From RGIG4608 sp045651165 (GTDB taxonomy: Bacteria; Bacillota; Clostridia; Oscillospirales; CAG-272), in assembly GCA_045651165.1 (NCBI GenBank), contig JAZRRX010000013.1, forward strand, positions 1-64,000: a stretch of 64,000 nt of DNA. Reading direction: 5' to 3'. Below the pieces are notes generated by a model. That model searched no databases and was not told where the DNA came from. It saw only the letters and a program-made list of their open reading frames with translations. Made by a program: the position numbers and the translations under genes. This document shows positions 50,563-59,649 of this stretch, piece after piece (positions within the stretch are counted from its first letter, which is position 1; each line of letters begins with the position of its first letter).

Positions 50563-51451
50563 ATTAAAAGCAGGACTTCAAAAGACCAAGAACGCGCTTT
50601 TTTCACCCATTGACCAAATGCTTAAGGCATTTGCAAAGGTTGATGAGGATCTTCTTGAAGAACTTGAAGAAATGCTTATCTGCGCAGATGTTGGTGCAGG
50701 CGCAACTGATGAAATAATTGAAAAACTTCGCGATGATATCAAAGAGGAAAAAATAAAAGAAGCAGACGAAGTAAGAGCATTCTTAAAGAATAATCTTAAA
50801 GAGATGATTGGAGAGGGTGCACCTCTTGTGCTTGACACAAAGCCCTCTGTAATCCTCGTTATCGGTGTAAACGGAGCAGGAAAGACAACTTCTATTGGTA
50901 AGATTTCTAATAAACTTCGTCAGGACGGCAAAAAGGTAGTTGTTGCAGCGGCAGATACATTCCGTGCAGCAGCTATCGACCAACTTGCAGTTTGGTGCGA
51001 AAGAAGTGGCGTTGATCTTGTTAAGCAGAGCGAGGGAAGTGACCCTGCGGCAGTAGTTTATGATGCTATTAGTTATGCCAAGAATAAGCAGGCAGATGTG
51101 CTTATCGTTGATACTGCGGGACGTCTTCACAACAAGAAGAACCTTATGAACGAGCTTGAAAAAATCAATCGTGTTATTTCAAGAGAGTTACCAGAGGCAT
51201 CTCGTGAAAACCTTTTGGTGCTTGATGCTACAACAGGTCAGAATGCAATACTTCAGGCTAAAGAATTCAAAAATGCTGCTGAAATCACAGGTCTTGTTCT
51301 CAACAAACTTGATGGTACTGCAAAGGGTGGAATTGTGCTTTCAATTAAACGTGAGCTTGGTATTCCTGTTAAGTTCATTGGCGTTGGTGAAAAGATTGAT
51401 GATATGCAACCCTTTAACGCAGAAGAATTTATTTCTGCATTGTTTGAATGA
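50546..51451 (+). CDS. ftsY: Signal recognition particle receptor FtsY
   Basis: A 301-residue SRP receptor with NG domain: helical N part, then G1 GVNGAGKTTSIGKI, DTFRAAAIDQLAVW, DTAGRLHNKKNLMNEL and TKLDGTAKG (here NKLDGTAKG), ending GVGEKIDDMQPFNAEEF. The acidic A domain is short, as in Firmicutes. ATG 50546 lies inside the smc end with GGAG upstream; the longer frame from 50507 is rejected. It works with Ffh (encoded at 59650) to target membrane proteins. Confidence 0.96.
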   Translation: MAFLDKLKAGLQKTKNALFSPIDQMLKAFAKVDEDLLEELEEMLICADVGAGATDEIIEKLRDDIKEEKIKEADEVRAFLKNNLKEMIGEGAPLVLDTKPSVILVIGVNGAGKTTSIGKISNKLRQDGKKVVVAAADTFRAAAIDQLAVWCERSGVDLVKQSEGSDPAAVVYDAISYAKNKQADVLIVDTAGRLHNKKNLMNELEKINRVISRELPEASRENLLVLDATTGQNAILQAKEFKNAAEITGLVLNKLDGTAKGGIVLSIKRELGIPVKFIGVGEKIDDMQPFNAEEFISALFE

Positions 51452-52062
51452 TGAAGAATATTAAGATAGTATTTGCATCGGGCAATAAACACAAAATCGA
51501 AGAATTTGGCGCGATTTTAAAAAAGCATATTCCCGAAATTGAGGTTATCTCAATGAAGGAGGCAGGCATTGTTGACGATATTGTTGAAGATGGTGGGAGC
51601 TTTGAAGAAAACGCAATGATAAAAGCTCGTGCCGTTGCTAAATACGGATATATCGGAGTTGCTGATGATTCTGGAATTGTTGTTGATGCTCTTGGTGGTG
51701 CTCCCGGAATTTACTCGGCAAGATACGCGGGTGAGCACGGCAACGATAAAAAGAATAATCAAAAATTACTTGCTGATATGCAGGGAATAGATAATCGTGC
51801 TGGTGCATTCGTTTGCACTATTGCCTGTGCTTTTCCTGAAGGTAGTCCCTATAACGATTTTTGCGTAAGAGGGGAATGTAAAGGCACAGTACTTAACGAA
51901 GAAAGAGGAGAGGGTGGCTTTGGCTACGATCCGTTATTCTTTGTTAATGAATATGGAAAAACTTATGCAGAACTTTTGCCTGAAGAAAAAAATAAAATAA
52001 GCCATAGAGCCATCGCATGTGAGCTTTTTGTAGAGCAATTTTGCGATGAAATTGATAATTAA
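51448..52062 (+). CDS. rdgB: XTP/dITP diphosphatase (RdgB/HAM1)
   Basis: A 204-residue house-cleaning nucleotidase that removes non-canonical purine triphosphates. Family motifs: FASGNKHKIEEFGAIL at the start, GVADDSGIVVDALGGAPGIY, SARYAGEHGND and GEGGFGYDPLFFV, ending with SHRAIA. The first ATG overlaps the ftsY stop (ATGA); the second ATG is one codon later. Either start is possible and translation is probably coupled. Confidence 0.95.
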   Translation: MMKNIKIVFASGNKHKIEEFGAILKKHIPEIEVISMKEAGIVDDIVEDGGSFEENAMIKARAVAKYGYIGVADDSGIVVDALGGAPGIYSARYAGEHGNDKKNNQKLLADMQGIDNRAGAFVCTIACAFPEGSPYNDFCVRGECKGTVLNEERGEGGFGYDPLFFVNEYGKTYAELLPEEKNKISHRAIACELFVEQFCDEIDN

Positions 52063-52071
52063 GGAGTAGAA

Positions 52072-52548
52072 ATGAAGAGATATTATACAACAGCTCTCTT
52101 AGTTTTCAGTGTTTTGGGTGGCGTGGTCACGTATTTGTTTATCTCACCAATGGCAGATGTGCCAACTTCGATATTTTTTGGTGCGATAACTACTCTTATG
52201 ATATCAATTATTATTCCATTTCTATTTGCTTTGGGAGATAGAAAATTTCTTCCTCTTAGAAAAGAGATAAAAGAGCCGATAGTGATTGATGAAAGAGTGA
52301 ATTATCTTGTTGGTAACGAAATGAAGCAAGGCTTTATTCTTACCACGAAGGATAGTATGTTTGTTATTTCAAGTGATGATAATAAGCCCGTAAAATTTGA
52401 AATAAAAAAGAGTGATGTAAAAAAGATTTCAGTAAATGAGGGGATTTATTTAAATATCTTCCTTGATTACGATAAATGTATCAGAGTTTTTGCTGCGAAT
52501 TGTGAGGAACTTTCTAACAAACTCAAGGCAGAGGGCTTTGGTAAATAA
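52072..52548 (+). CDS. Hypothetical protein with two membrane helices
   Basis: A 158-residue protein with two membrane helices (TALLVFSVLGGVVTYLFI and FFGAITTLMISIIIPFLFAL) and a soluble beta-rich C-terminal part (residues ~75-158) that looks like a small PH/GRAM-like domain; this is an impression of the strand pattern only. Family not recognised. Start follows AAGGAG, ten bases after rdgB, so it belongs to the same transcript. Confidence 0.75.
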   Translation: MKRYYTTALLVFSVLGGVVTYLFISPMADVPTSIFFGAITTLMISIIIPFLFALGDRKFLPLRKEIKEPIVIDERVNYLVGNEMKQGFILTTKDSMFVISSDDNKPVKFEIKKSDVKKISVNEGIYLNIFLDYDKCIRVFAANCEELSNKLKAEGFGK

Positions 52549-52561
52549 AATGGAGAAAAAT

Positions 52562-52849
52562 ATGTTAAATTCAAAACAGAGAGCCGCGTTGCGTTCAATG
52601 GCGGCACAAATACAACCAATAATGCAGATAGGCAAGGGCGGCATCACAGAAAATCTTGTTAAGACCGTTTCTGATGCACTTGAAGCAAGAGAGCTTATAA
52701 AGCTCACAGTTCTTGAAAACTGTGATTATGGCACAAGAGATGTCGCTGAGGAGTTGGCACAAGCAACCGAAGCTGAAGTTGTTGCAGTAATTGGCAGAAA
52801 AGTCGTGCTTTATCGTGAAAGCGAAAATAAAAAGAGAATTGAGATTTAA
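52562..52849 (+). CDS. yhbY: YhbY-type CRM-domain RNA-binding protein
   Basis: A 95-residue single CRM-domain protein. The core is LNSKQRAALRSMAAQIQPIM then QIGKGGITENLV, with the GxxG loop as GKGG, and VVAVIGRKVVLYRESE at the end. It binds pre-50S ribosomal particles. ATG 52562 has GGAG seven bases upstream; upstream ATGs in frame are not supported. It precedes nadD, a common Firmicutes pairing. Confidence 0.93.
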   Translation: MLNSKQRAALRSMAAQIQPIMQIGKGGITENLVKTVSDALEARELIKLTVLENCDYGTRDVAEELAQATEAEVVAVIGRKVVLYRESENKKRIEI

Positions 52850-52851
52850 TA

Positions 52852-53463
52852 ATGAGTGAAATTACAAGAATAGGCATATATGGTGGCACGTTTGCTCCCA
52901 TTCATAACGGACATATCAATGCTGCAAAAGCATTTATGGATCAGATGCAGTTGCACTATTTGTTTATTATACCCACGGCACTTTCTCCGTGGAAGATAAG
53001 GGATGAGGGCGATGACGCTCACCATAGAATGAAAATGTGCGAGCTGGCTTTTGAGGGTGAGATTGGTGTTATTATCAGTGATATGGAAATTGAGCGCGGT
53101 GGCATAAACTACACTGTTGATACACTTCGTTCTCTTGCAAGAGAGGATAGAAGACTCTTTATGCTTGTCGGCACTGATATGGCACTTAAACTTGACGAGT
53201 GGAGAGAGCCTGCTGAAATTTTCAAGCTTTGCTATCCCACATATGTTAGACGTGAAAGTGATAAATTCCTTGAAAAACAAATTATTGAAAAAAATACTAT
53301 GTATCTTGAAAAATACGGCAAAATTTGTCGCCGTATTATGACGAATGAAATTGAGCTTTCATCAACTGAAATCCGTCAAAGAGTAAGAGAGGGTAAGGAT
53401 ATTTCCCACCTTGTGCCCCAAAAAGTGGCACAGTATATTAAAGATAACAATCTTTATTTGTAA
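52852..53463 (+). CDS. nadD: Nicotinate-nucleotide adenylyltransferase
   Basis: A 203-residue NAD-synthesis enzyme that makes nicotinate adenine dinucleotide. The nucleotidyl-transferase signature is GIYGGTFAPIHNGHINAAK and the C-terminal motif is ELSSTEIRQRVREGKD. Length is typical. It starts two bases after yhbY and precedes yqeK, the usual order. Confidence 0.96.
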   Translation: MSEITRIGIYGGTFAPIHNGHINAAKAFMDQMQLHYLFIIPTALSPWKIRDEGDDAHHRMKMCELAFEGEIGVIISDMEIERGGINYTVDTLRSLAREDRRLFMLVGTDMALKLDEWREPAEIFKLCYPTYVRRESDKFLEKQIIEKNTMYLEKYGKICRRIMTNEIELSSTEIRQRVREGKDISHLVPQKVAQYIKDNNLYL

Positions 53464-53525
53464 ATTTTATTTTTTCTTGACAAAATTTAGCCAACATCAG
53501 TTGGCGCATATAGAGTGAGGCAAAT

Positions 53526-54155
53526 ATGAATAATAAATTTAGTGAAGAAATGCTCGCGAAATTACGCGAGAGTGTTAAAAATGAAATGGGAGAAAAGCGC
53601 TATTTTCACACTCTTGAGGTTGAAAAAATGGCGGCTCGTTTAGGGGATATTTATGCTCCTGAGCAAATATCAATGCTTCGCGCGGCGGCACTTTTGCACG
53701 ACGTTACTAAAGAGAGAACGACTGAGGAGCATATCGAAATTTGTGAGCAGGCGGGACTTTTGGTTCTTAAGGCTGAAAGAAAATCACCAAAGATGTTCCA
53801 CGCAAAAACGGCAGCTCTTGTAATTCCTCAAAAATATCCCGAGTTTGCAACTCCCGAAATCGTTTCTGCAGTACGCTATCACACAACGGGTAGAGCCGAT
53901 ATGACCATCGCAGAAAAGATAATATATCTTGCGGACTATATCGATATGTCAAGAAAGTTTGAAGATTGCGTTACACTTAGAAACTACTTTTTCGATTTTG
54001 ATTTTGAAAATGCGAGTGAAAATGAAAAAATTGCGCATTTGAATGACACCCTCATTATGTCCTATAACCTCACAATACGTGGACTTCTTGAGGAGGATAA
54101 GCACATAGACATAACTACCTTTGAAGCAAGAAATTATTTGATATTGAACAGATAA
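53526..54155 (+). CDS. yqeK: HD-domain protein YqeK
   Basis: A 209-residue HD hydrolase. The metal motif is AALLHDVTKERTTEEH with His and Asp, preceded by KRYFHTLEVEKMAARL and followed by VRYHTTGRADMTIAEKIIYL. YqeK proteins hydrolyse diadenosine tetraphosphate into two ADP. A small GCCAAC/GTTGGC hairpin lies in the 62-base gap from nadD, after TTGACA, but no -10 at the right distance is visible. Operon membership with nadD and rsfS is likely. Confidence 0.92.
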   Translation: MNNKFSEEMLAKLRESVKNEMGEKRYFHTLEVEKMAARLGDIYAPEQISMLRAAALLHDVTKERTTEEHIEICEQAGLLVLKAERKSPKMFHAKTAALVIPQKYPEFATPEIVSAVRYHTTGRADMTIAEKIIYLADYIDMSRKFEDCVTLRNYFFDFDFENASENEKIAHLNDTLIMSYNLTIRGLLEEDKHIDITTFEARNYLILNR

Positions 54156-54194
54156 TTTATTTGACCTCTTTCGTTTACATAAAATTGAAAGAGG

Positions 54195-55208
54195 TTGAAT
54201 ATGAAAAAGAAGATAAATAATTTTTTGTGTGCTTTTATAGTAATTTCCATTATGGTTGCGTTGGTGTTTGCATTGTTTTTTGCCAAACCCAAACCAGCAG
54301 AAGCCGTAACGGATACCCTTCAAAAAGCAAAAAATGATAGTGTTTATAATTTTCTTTTGCTCGGCAGAGATAGTGCTGCAGGACTTTGCGATGTAGTGAT
54401 ACTTGGCACAGTGAACACTGACAATGGCAATATCAGTTTTATGCAAATTCCACGCGACACATATTTTAATTGTAGCAACGCTACCTATAAAAAGATAAAC
54501 GGAGCATATAATTCTTTGGGCTCTGCGTCAAAGATGACGAGCGCACTTTCAGAGGCACTTGGCACAAAGATTGACTATTATCTTTGTTTGGGACTTGATG
54601 CTATTGAAAAAATGGTTGATGCCGTGAATGGAATTGAGGTTAATATTCCTATGGATATGGATTATACCGACCCTGAGCAAAATTTGTCTATTAAATTAAA
54701 GGCAGGCAATCAAATCCTTAATGGAAAAAATGCCGTGCAATTTCTTAGATATCGTTCGGGATATATTACGGGAGACCTTGGCAGAATAGATGCTCAAAAA
54801 CTATTTTTAAATGCGTTTGCAAAAAGAGTTGCAAATCTTGGCAATCCATTGTCACTTTTTAATCTTTTTAAAATTATTTGTGAGAATAGTGAGAGTAATT
54901 TGAAGGCAAATGATCTCATTTCTATTGCTTTTAAATGTGCGCAAGCTAAAACGGGCAAGGTTTCTTATATGACCGCACCAGGAGAGGCAATTCAAAGCCA
55001 AAAAAGTGGCGCATGGTATTATATTTTATCTGCTTCATCAATGACGGAACTTTTACAATCTCGATTCGATATGGCGGATACCTTTGATAAGGACTATAAA
55101 TTTGTTGACAAGAACGCAAAAGCGTTTTATGATATATATAATAAAAACTGCGAGGTGAAAATTTACACCGCAGATGACATTGAAAACAATATGATTAATA
55201 TAAACTAA
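54195..55208 (+). CDS. LytR-CpsA-Psr family protein
   Basis: A 337-residue LCP protein anchored by one N-terminal helix (FLCAFIVISIMVALVFALFF) with the catalytic domain outside. Motifs: FLLLGRDSAAGLCDVVILGT, QIPRDTYFN and AVQFLRYRSGYITGDLGRID; the usual RxxQ after GR is altered to IDAQ. Family members attach teichoic acids or other glycopolymers to peptidoglycan. An inverted repeat ACCTCTTTC/GAAAGAGGT (about 54165-54190) places the ribosome site in a stem. Its position between yqeK and rsfS is common in Clostridia. Confidence 0.9.
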   Translation: MNMKKKINNFLCAFIVISIMVALVFALFFAKPKPAEAVTDTLQKAKNDSVYNFLLLGRDSAAGLCDVVILGTVNTDNGNISFMQIPRDTYFNCSNATYKKINGAYNSLGSASKMTSALSEALGTKIDYYLCLGLDAIEKMVDAVNGIEVNIPMDMDYTDPEQNLSIKLKAGNQILNGKNAVQFLRYRSGYITGDLGRIDAQKLFLNAFAKRVANLGNPLSLFNLFKIICENSESNLKANDLISIAFKCAQAKTGKVSYMTAPGEAIQSQKSGAWYYILSASSMTELLQSRFDMADTFDKDYKFVDKNAKAFYDIYNKNCEVKIYTADDIENNMININ

Positions 55209-55223
55209 GATTGGAGAAAAACA

Positions 55224-55610
55224 ATGGAAGAAATGACCAATTTAAATGAAGAGATAGTTTCTCTTGTAAATGCAACTCCCCTTGAAGTTGCAAAGGCAAT
55301 TGAAACATTCCTTGACAACAAAAAGGGAAGAGATATCAAAGTGCTTCACGTTGAGGATGTATCAAATATTGCCGACTATTTCGTAGTTTGTACAGCAACG
55401 AGTAACACACATGTTAAGGCGCTTTCGGGTGAGGTTGATTATCAGCTTGAAAGAAGAGGAATTACCCCCTATCACATTGAGGGCAGAGATAATAACTCTT
55501 GGGTAGTCCTTGACTATTGCAACGTTATGGTACACATTTTTAATAGAGAAGCAAGAGATTTTTATAATCTTGACAAATTATATGAAAATACTACAGCAGT
55601 AGAGGAATAA
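55224..55610 (+). CDS. rsfS: Ribosomal silencing factor RsfS
   Basis: A 128-residue RsfS/Iojap protein that binds L14 and blocks subunit joining in starvation. Core motifs: VLHVEDVSNIADYFVVCTAT, SNTHVKALSGEVDYQL and the ending NVMVHIFNREARDFYNLDKL. Start follows TGGAG. It is followed three bases later by leuS. Confidence 0.95.
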   Translation: MEEMTNLNEEIVSLVNATPLEVAKAIETFLDNKKGRDIKVLHVEDVSNIADYFVVCTATSNTHVKALSGEVDYQLERRGITPYHIEGRDNNSWVVLDYCNVMVHIFNREARDFYNLDKLYENTTAVEE

Positions 55611-55613
55611 AAA

Positions 55614-58049
55614 ATGAAATACGAACATTTAGTTATTGAAAAGAAATGGCAAGAATATTGGGAGAAAAACCACACATTCAAAACGGACGTTTGGGATTTT
55701 TCAAAACCCAAATACTATGTACTTGATATGTTCCCATATCCGTCAGGAGTTGGACTTCACGCAGGTCACCCCGAAGGATATACGGCAACTGACATCGTAT
55801 CCCGTATGAAGAGAATGCAGGGATATAATGTACTTCACCCTATGGGATATGACTCCTTTGGTCTTCCTGCAGAGCAATATGCGGTAAGCACTGGTAATCA
55901 CCCCAATGGATTTACTCAAGCAAATATTAAGACATTCTCAAATCAGCTTCGCGAGCTTGGATTTGACTATGACTGGGATAAGATGATTGCTACAAGTGAT
56001 CCCGATTTCTATAAGTGGACACAGTGGATATTCAAACAGCTCTATCTTGATGGCTATGCACAGTACATCGATATGCCTGTAAACTGGTGTGAAGAGCTTG
56101 GAACAGTTCTTTCCAACGACGAGGTTATTGATGGCAAGAGTGAACGTGGTGGTTTCCCCGTAGTAAGAAAAAATATGAAGCAGTGGGTAATCAATCAGCC
56201 CGCATTTGCAGAACAACTTCTTGAGGGACTTGAAGAAATCGATTGGCCCGAATCCACAAAGCTTATGCAGAAGAACTGGATTGGCAAATCCACAGGTGTT
56301 GAAGTTAAATTCCAAATTGTTGGTGGTGGAGAATTTTCAATCTTCACAACCTGCATTGAAACAATTTACGGCATCACATTTATGGTACTTGCTCCTGATG
56401 GAGATGTAGTTAAATCCCTTATGCCAAGAATTGAAAATAAAGAAGAAGTTGAAGCATATATTGCCGAAACTCTCAAAAAGAATGATATGGACCGCACCGA
56501 GCTCAACAAGACAAAGTCCGGTTGCGAACTTAAGGGCGTAACATGTATCAACCCCGTTAATGGCAGAGAAGTAAGAATGTTTATCGGTGATTTCGTTCTT
56601 GCAAGCTATGGTACGGGTGCTGTAATGGCAGTTCCTTCACATGACCAGCGTGACTTTGAGTATGCACAGGTACATAACATCGATATGATTCAAGTAATCG
56701 ATGGTGACGAAACTTTAGGTCATGTTGATGTATCTGAAAAGGCATTCGAAAAGGGCGAATATCTTGGACGTGGCTATCGTCTTGTTAATTCCGAGGAATT
56801 TACAGGTCTTACTGTTGAAGAAGCCAAAGAAGCAATTACATCAAAGCTCGAAGAAATGGGAGTTGCCAAGAGAACAGTCAACTATCACTTTAGAGAATGG
56901 ATTTTCGCTCGTCAGAGATATTGGGGTGAGCCCGTTCCCGTTGTTCACGGTGAGGACGGTACAGTTCACGTTCTTCCTGATGAAGAGCTTCCTCTTGTTC
57001 TTCCCGAACTTGAAAACTATAAGGGTGTCGGTGGTAAAGCACCTCTTGAAAATGCAGAAGAGTGGAAATATTACGATAATAACGGCATCAAGGGTAAGAG
57101 AGAAACATCAACTATGCCTGGCTCTGCAGGTTCAAGCTGGTATTTCTTGAGATATATTGATCCCAAGAATGATAGCGCTCTTGCTGATCCCGAGCTTTTG
57201 AAGCATTGGATGCCTGTTGACCTTTATATTGGTGGTCCTGAGCATGCGGTTGGTCATCTTATGTATTCAAGAATTTGGAATAGATACCTCTATGACAAGG
57301 GAATTGCTCCCACAAAAGAGCCCTTTAAGAAGCTTGTTCACCAGGGTATGATTCTTGGCTCTAATGGTATTAAGATGGGCAAACGTTTCCCTGAATTCGT
57401 TGTTAACCCCTCTGACGTTGTTAGAGAATACGGCGCAGACACACTTCGTCTTTACGAAATGTTTATGGGCCCGCTTGAAGTTTCTAAACCTTGGAGTGAC
57501 CAGGGTGTTGAGGGTGCAAGAAGATTCTTAAATCGTGTTTGGGCATTCTTTACTGAGTCCGAAAATATCGTTGACGCAGAAGTTCCTGCACTTGAAAAGA
57601 TTTATCATAAGAGTGTTAAGAAGATTACTGAGGACTTTGAAAAGCTCGCATTCAATACAGCTATTTCACAGATGATGATTTTCGTTAATGCCGTTTATAA
57701 AGAAGGCAAGTGTCCTAGAGAGTATTCAGAAGGTCTTGTTAAGATGCTTTCTTGTATCTGTCCTCATATCGGTGAAGAAATGTGGAATGTTCTTGGTCAT
57801 AATGAAACTATCGCATATGAACCTTGGCCCACATACGATGAATCCAAGACAGCAGACGATTCAGTTGAGGTTGCAGTTCAGGTTAACGGCAAGCTTCGTG
57901 CAACTGTAATGCTTCCTGTAAACTGCGATAAAGACGAGGCAATAGCAATTGCAAAGGCTGACGAAAAGGTATCCGCTGCTATTGAGGGTAAGATAATTAT
58001 TAAGGAAATTTCTGTTCCCAACAAAATTGTTAATATCGTTGTAAAATAA
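55614..58049 (+). CDS. leuS: Leucyl-tRNA synthetase (divergent motifs)
   Basis: An 811-residue class I synthetase. The HIGH region reads PSGVGLHAGHPEGYT; the catalytic and tRNA domains are complete. Two motifs are unusual. KMSKS is KMGKR in GIKMGKRFPEFVVNPSD, and the threonine-rich editing peptide, normally TTRPDTLFG, is TTCIETIYG, while the editing Asp region VPSHDQRDFEYA is kept. The editing domain is thus present but modified. There is no T-box ahead of it, unlike thrS and valS; it is translated from the rsfS transcript. Confidence 0.95.
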   Translation: MKYEHLVIEKKWQEYWEKNHTFKTDVWDFSKPKYYVLDMFPYPSGVGLHAGHPEGYTATDIVSRMKRMQGYNVLHPMGYDSFGLPAEQYAVSTGNHPNGFTQANIKTFSNQLRELGFDYDWDKMIATSDPDFYKWTQWIFKQLYLDGYAQYIDMPVNWCEELGTVLSNDEVIDGKSERGGFPVVRKNMKQWVINQPAFAEQLLEGLEEIDWPESTKLMQKNWIGKSTGVEVKFQIVGGGEFSIFTTCIETIYGITFMVLAPDGDVVKSLMPRIENKEEVEAYIAETLKKNDMDRTELNKTKSGCELKGVTCINPVNGREVRMFIGDFVLASYGTGAVMAVPSHDQRDFEYAQVHNIDMIQVIDGDETLGHVDVSEKAFEKGEYLGRGYRLVNSEEFTGLTVEEAKEAITSKLEEMGVAKRTVNYHFREWIFARQRYWGEPVPVVHGEDGTVHVLPDEELPLVLPELENYKGVGGKAPLENAEEWKYYDNNGIKGKRETSTMPGSAGSSWYFLRYIDPKNDSALADPELLKHWMPVDLYIGGPEHAVGHLMYSRIWNRYLYDKGIAPTKEPFKKLVHQGMILGSNGIKMGKRFPEFVVNPSDVVREYGADTLRLYEMFMGPLEVSKPWSDQGVEGARRFLNRVWAFFTESENIVDAEVPALEKIYHKSVKKITEDFEKLAFNTAISQMMIFVNAVYKEGKCPREYSEGLVKMLSCICPHIGEEMWNVLGHNETIAYEPWPTYDESKTADDSVEVAVQVNGKLRATVMLPVNCDKDEAIAIAKADEKVSAAIEGKIIIKEISVPNKIVNIVVK

Positions 58050-58061
58050 TTAAAAAACCCC

Positions 58062-58090
58062 TTGACAAAAGGGGAAATATGGTGTAAAAT
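58062..58090 (+). promoter_or_regulatory. rpsU promoter
   Basis: TTGACA (58062-58067), 17 bp, TAAAAT (58085-58090). An inverted AAAACCCC/GGGG-type repeat (about 58052-58074) overlaps the -35 region and may terminate leuS weakly. Confidence 0.85.
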
Positions 58091-58142
58091 ATATCAGTAT
58101 ATTGTTCGAGTAGCTCGAACCTTGAGGGGAGGGAAACAGAAA

Positions 58143-58319
58143 ATGGCAGAAGTAAGAGTTAAAGAAGGCGAATCTTTGGATAGTGCTCTTCGTCGCTTCA
58201 AGCGCCAGTGCGCTCGTTCCGGTATCCTCACTGAACTTCGTAAGAGAGAACACTACGAAAAACCCAGTGTTAAGCGTAAGAAGAAGTCAGAGGCTGCAAG
58301 AAAGCGCAAATACAAATAA
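58143..58319 (+). CDS. rpsU: 30S ribosomal protein S21
   Basis: A 58-residue basic protein: AEVRVKEGESLDSALRRFKR at the start and RKKKSEAARKRKYK at the end. ATG 58143 is 12 bases after GGGAGGG; a longer frame begins inside the promoter. Own promoter and terminator. Confidence 0.96.
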   Translation: MAEVRVKEGESLDSALRRFKRQCARSGILTELRKREHYEKPSVKRKKKSEAARKRKYK

Positions 58320-58339
58320 TATTTGTTAATAACAAAAAT

Positions 58340-58370
58340 GGAGATGTGATTTCACATCTCCTTTTGTTTT
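58340..58370. terminator. Bidirectional terminator between rpsU and the coiled-coil gene
   Basis: GGAGATGTGA (58340-58349) and TCACATCTCC (58352-58361) form a perfect 10-bp stem with a T run. The stop codon of the minus-strand gene lies inside the stem. Confidence 0.9.
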
Positions 58371-59011
58371 ATTGATTTTAATTGTTCTAAAAAGGCATCA
58401 AGCGTCCAAAAGAAATCATAGGAATCAAATTTCTTGAATTTCGGCTCGTCAGTTGCCTTTGAGCTTTTAGAAAAGAAATCACTCACAATATCAGATATTT
58501 TGCTTGCCTTATTAAAGTAATGTAAGAGTTCTTTTTTATGACTGTTAGCTTTTTCAATGCTTGATTTAAATTGAGCATCTAATTTTTCTATCTCAAAAGC
58601 ATATTTTTCGCGATTATACAGAGCAGCTTTGTAGGGTAGAAAATTGGAGTATCTTTGGTTGATATCCGCAATTATTTTGTTGGATTCTTCTATTTTAAAA
58701 GAGAAATCCCCAGAGTGAGAGCCGATTTTTATTTTGTGCGCATTTATATTTTTAATTGCCTTATAATAAACGGGAATAAACTCTTTTATTTCTTCCACAG
58801 TTAAAAAGGCAGAGAACGAAACGCTATTCTTTTTGAATTTTAATAGCTCTATGGCTTCTTTTTCTATGTCAGAAATGATATTATCAAAATCATAATTTGC
58901 TTTTTCAATCTGTAGGTCAGTATTGAAATTTAAGTCAATATTTTCTTGTGATATTAATTCTTTATATATTTGCATCTGCTTTTGATTGAATGTTAAAATC
59001 AAGGAATCCAT
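58352..59011 (-). CDS. Hypothetical coiled-coil protein
   Basis: A 219-residue soluble, charged, mostly helical protein; no domain recognised. Long heptad-like stretches (for example NFNTDLQIEKANYDFDNIIS and DAQFKSSIEKANSHKKELLH) suggest coiled coil. It follows khpA across a terminator and has a strong site, AAGGAGGTG, before ATG 59011. Where rimM-trmD-rplS normally follow khpA, this gene stands instead. Confidence 0.75.
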   Translation of the reverse strand: MDSLILTFNQKQMQIYKELISQENIDLNFNTDLQIEKANYDFDNIISDIEKEAIELLKFKKNSVSFSAFLTVEEIKEFIPVYYKAIKNINAHKIKIGSHSGDFSFKIEESNKIIADINQRYSNFLPYKAALYNREKYAFEIEKLDAQFKSSIEKANSHKKELLHYFNKASKISDIVSDFFSKSSKATDEPKFKKFDSYDFFWTLDAFLEQLKSIKQKEM

Positions 59012-59041
59012 ATCTCCACCTCCTTTTAATTTATTATAATA

Positions 59042-59075
59042 AAAAATCCGACCATAGTCAAGGTCGGATTTTTAT
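59042..59075 (-). terminator. Terminator of the ylxM-ffh-rpsP-khpA operon
   Basis: On the minus strand AAATCCGACC and GGTCGGATTT form a perfect 10-bp stem followed by Ts, ten bases past the khpA stop. Confidence 0.9.
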
Positions 59076-59085
59076 TTGCAAACGA

Positions 59086-59322
59086 TTATTTAATTTCAAC
59101 GTTTACTTTTTTGCCACAGTTAACAGATGCTGCCTTTATTACAGATCTGATTGCCTTGGCAATCTTTCCGTTTTTGCCGATAACCATTCCCATATCCTCG
59201 GGAGCTACGTTGAGAGAAAGGGTAATGCTACGTTCGTCTTCAGTAAGGATAACGGTAACCTCATCGGGATTGTCAACAATCGCTTTTGCGATGTCAGTCA
59301 AGGTCTGCTTCAAATCCGTCAT
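59086..59322 (-). CDS. khpA: KH-domain RNA-binding protein KhpA
   Basis: A 78-residue single KH-domain protein. The GxxG RNA-binding loop is in VIGKNGKIAKAIRSVIKAAS; NVAPEDMGM precedes it. In other Firmicutes KhpA pairs with KhpB and affects cell elongation and RNA regulation. Start follows CAGGAGA. It follows rpsP by 19 bases, as is usual. Confidence 0.95.
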   Translation of the reverse strand: MTDLKQTLTDIAKAIVDNPDEVTVILTEDERSITLSLNVAPEDMGMVIGKNGKIAKAIRSVIKAASVNCGKKVNVEIK

Positions 59323-59341
59323 CGTTATCTCCTGCCTTTAA

Positions 59342-59587
59342 TTAGTCAACGATGTTGCTTCTCTTAAGCAAGGATTTAACTGTGTCTGTGGGCTGAGCGC
59401 CGTTAGCGATCCACTTTTTAGCCTTTTCTGCATCAATTTTGATTTCAGCGGGCTCTGTGATGGGGTTGTAGTAACCGATTTCTTCGATGAAACGGCCATC
59501 TCTAGGATAGCGGCTATCTGCTACAACTACACGATAAAAGGGAGCTTTCTTCTGACCCATTCTTCTAAGTCTGATTTTTACTGCCAT
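59342..59587 (-). CDS. rpsP: 30S ribosomal protein S16
   Basis: An 81-residue protein of standard length: AVKIRLRRMGQKKAPFYRVV, then DSRYPRDGRFIEEIGYYNP. Start follows TTGGAGG. It lies between ffh and khpA. Confidence 0.97.
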   Translation of the reverse strand: MAVKIRLRRMGQKKAPFYRVVVADSRYPRDGRFIEEIGYYNPITEPAEIKIDAEKAKKWIANGAQPTDTVKSLLKRSNIVD

Positions 59588-59649
59588 GATAATATTCCTC
59601 CAAGAATAAAAATAAATTATTTTTTGTTTTGTTTTTTTATAAAAATCCG

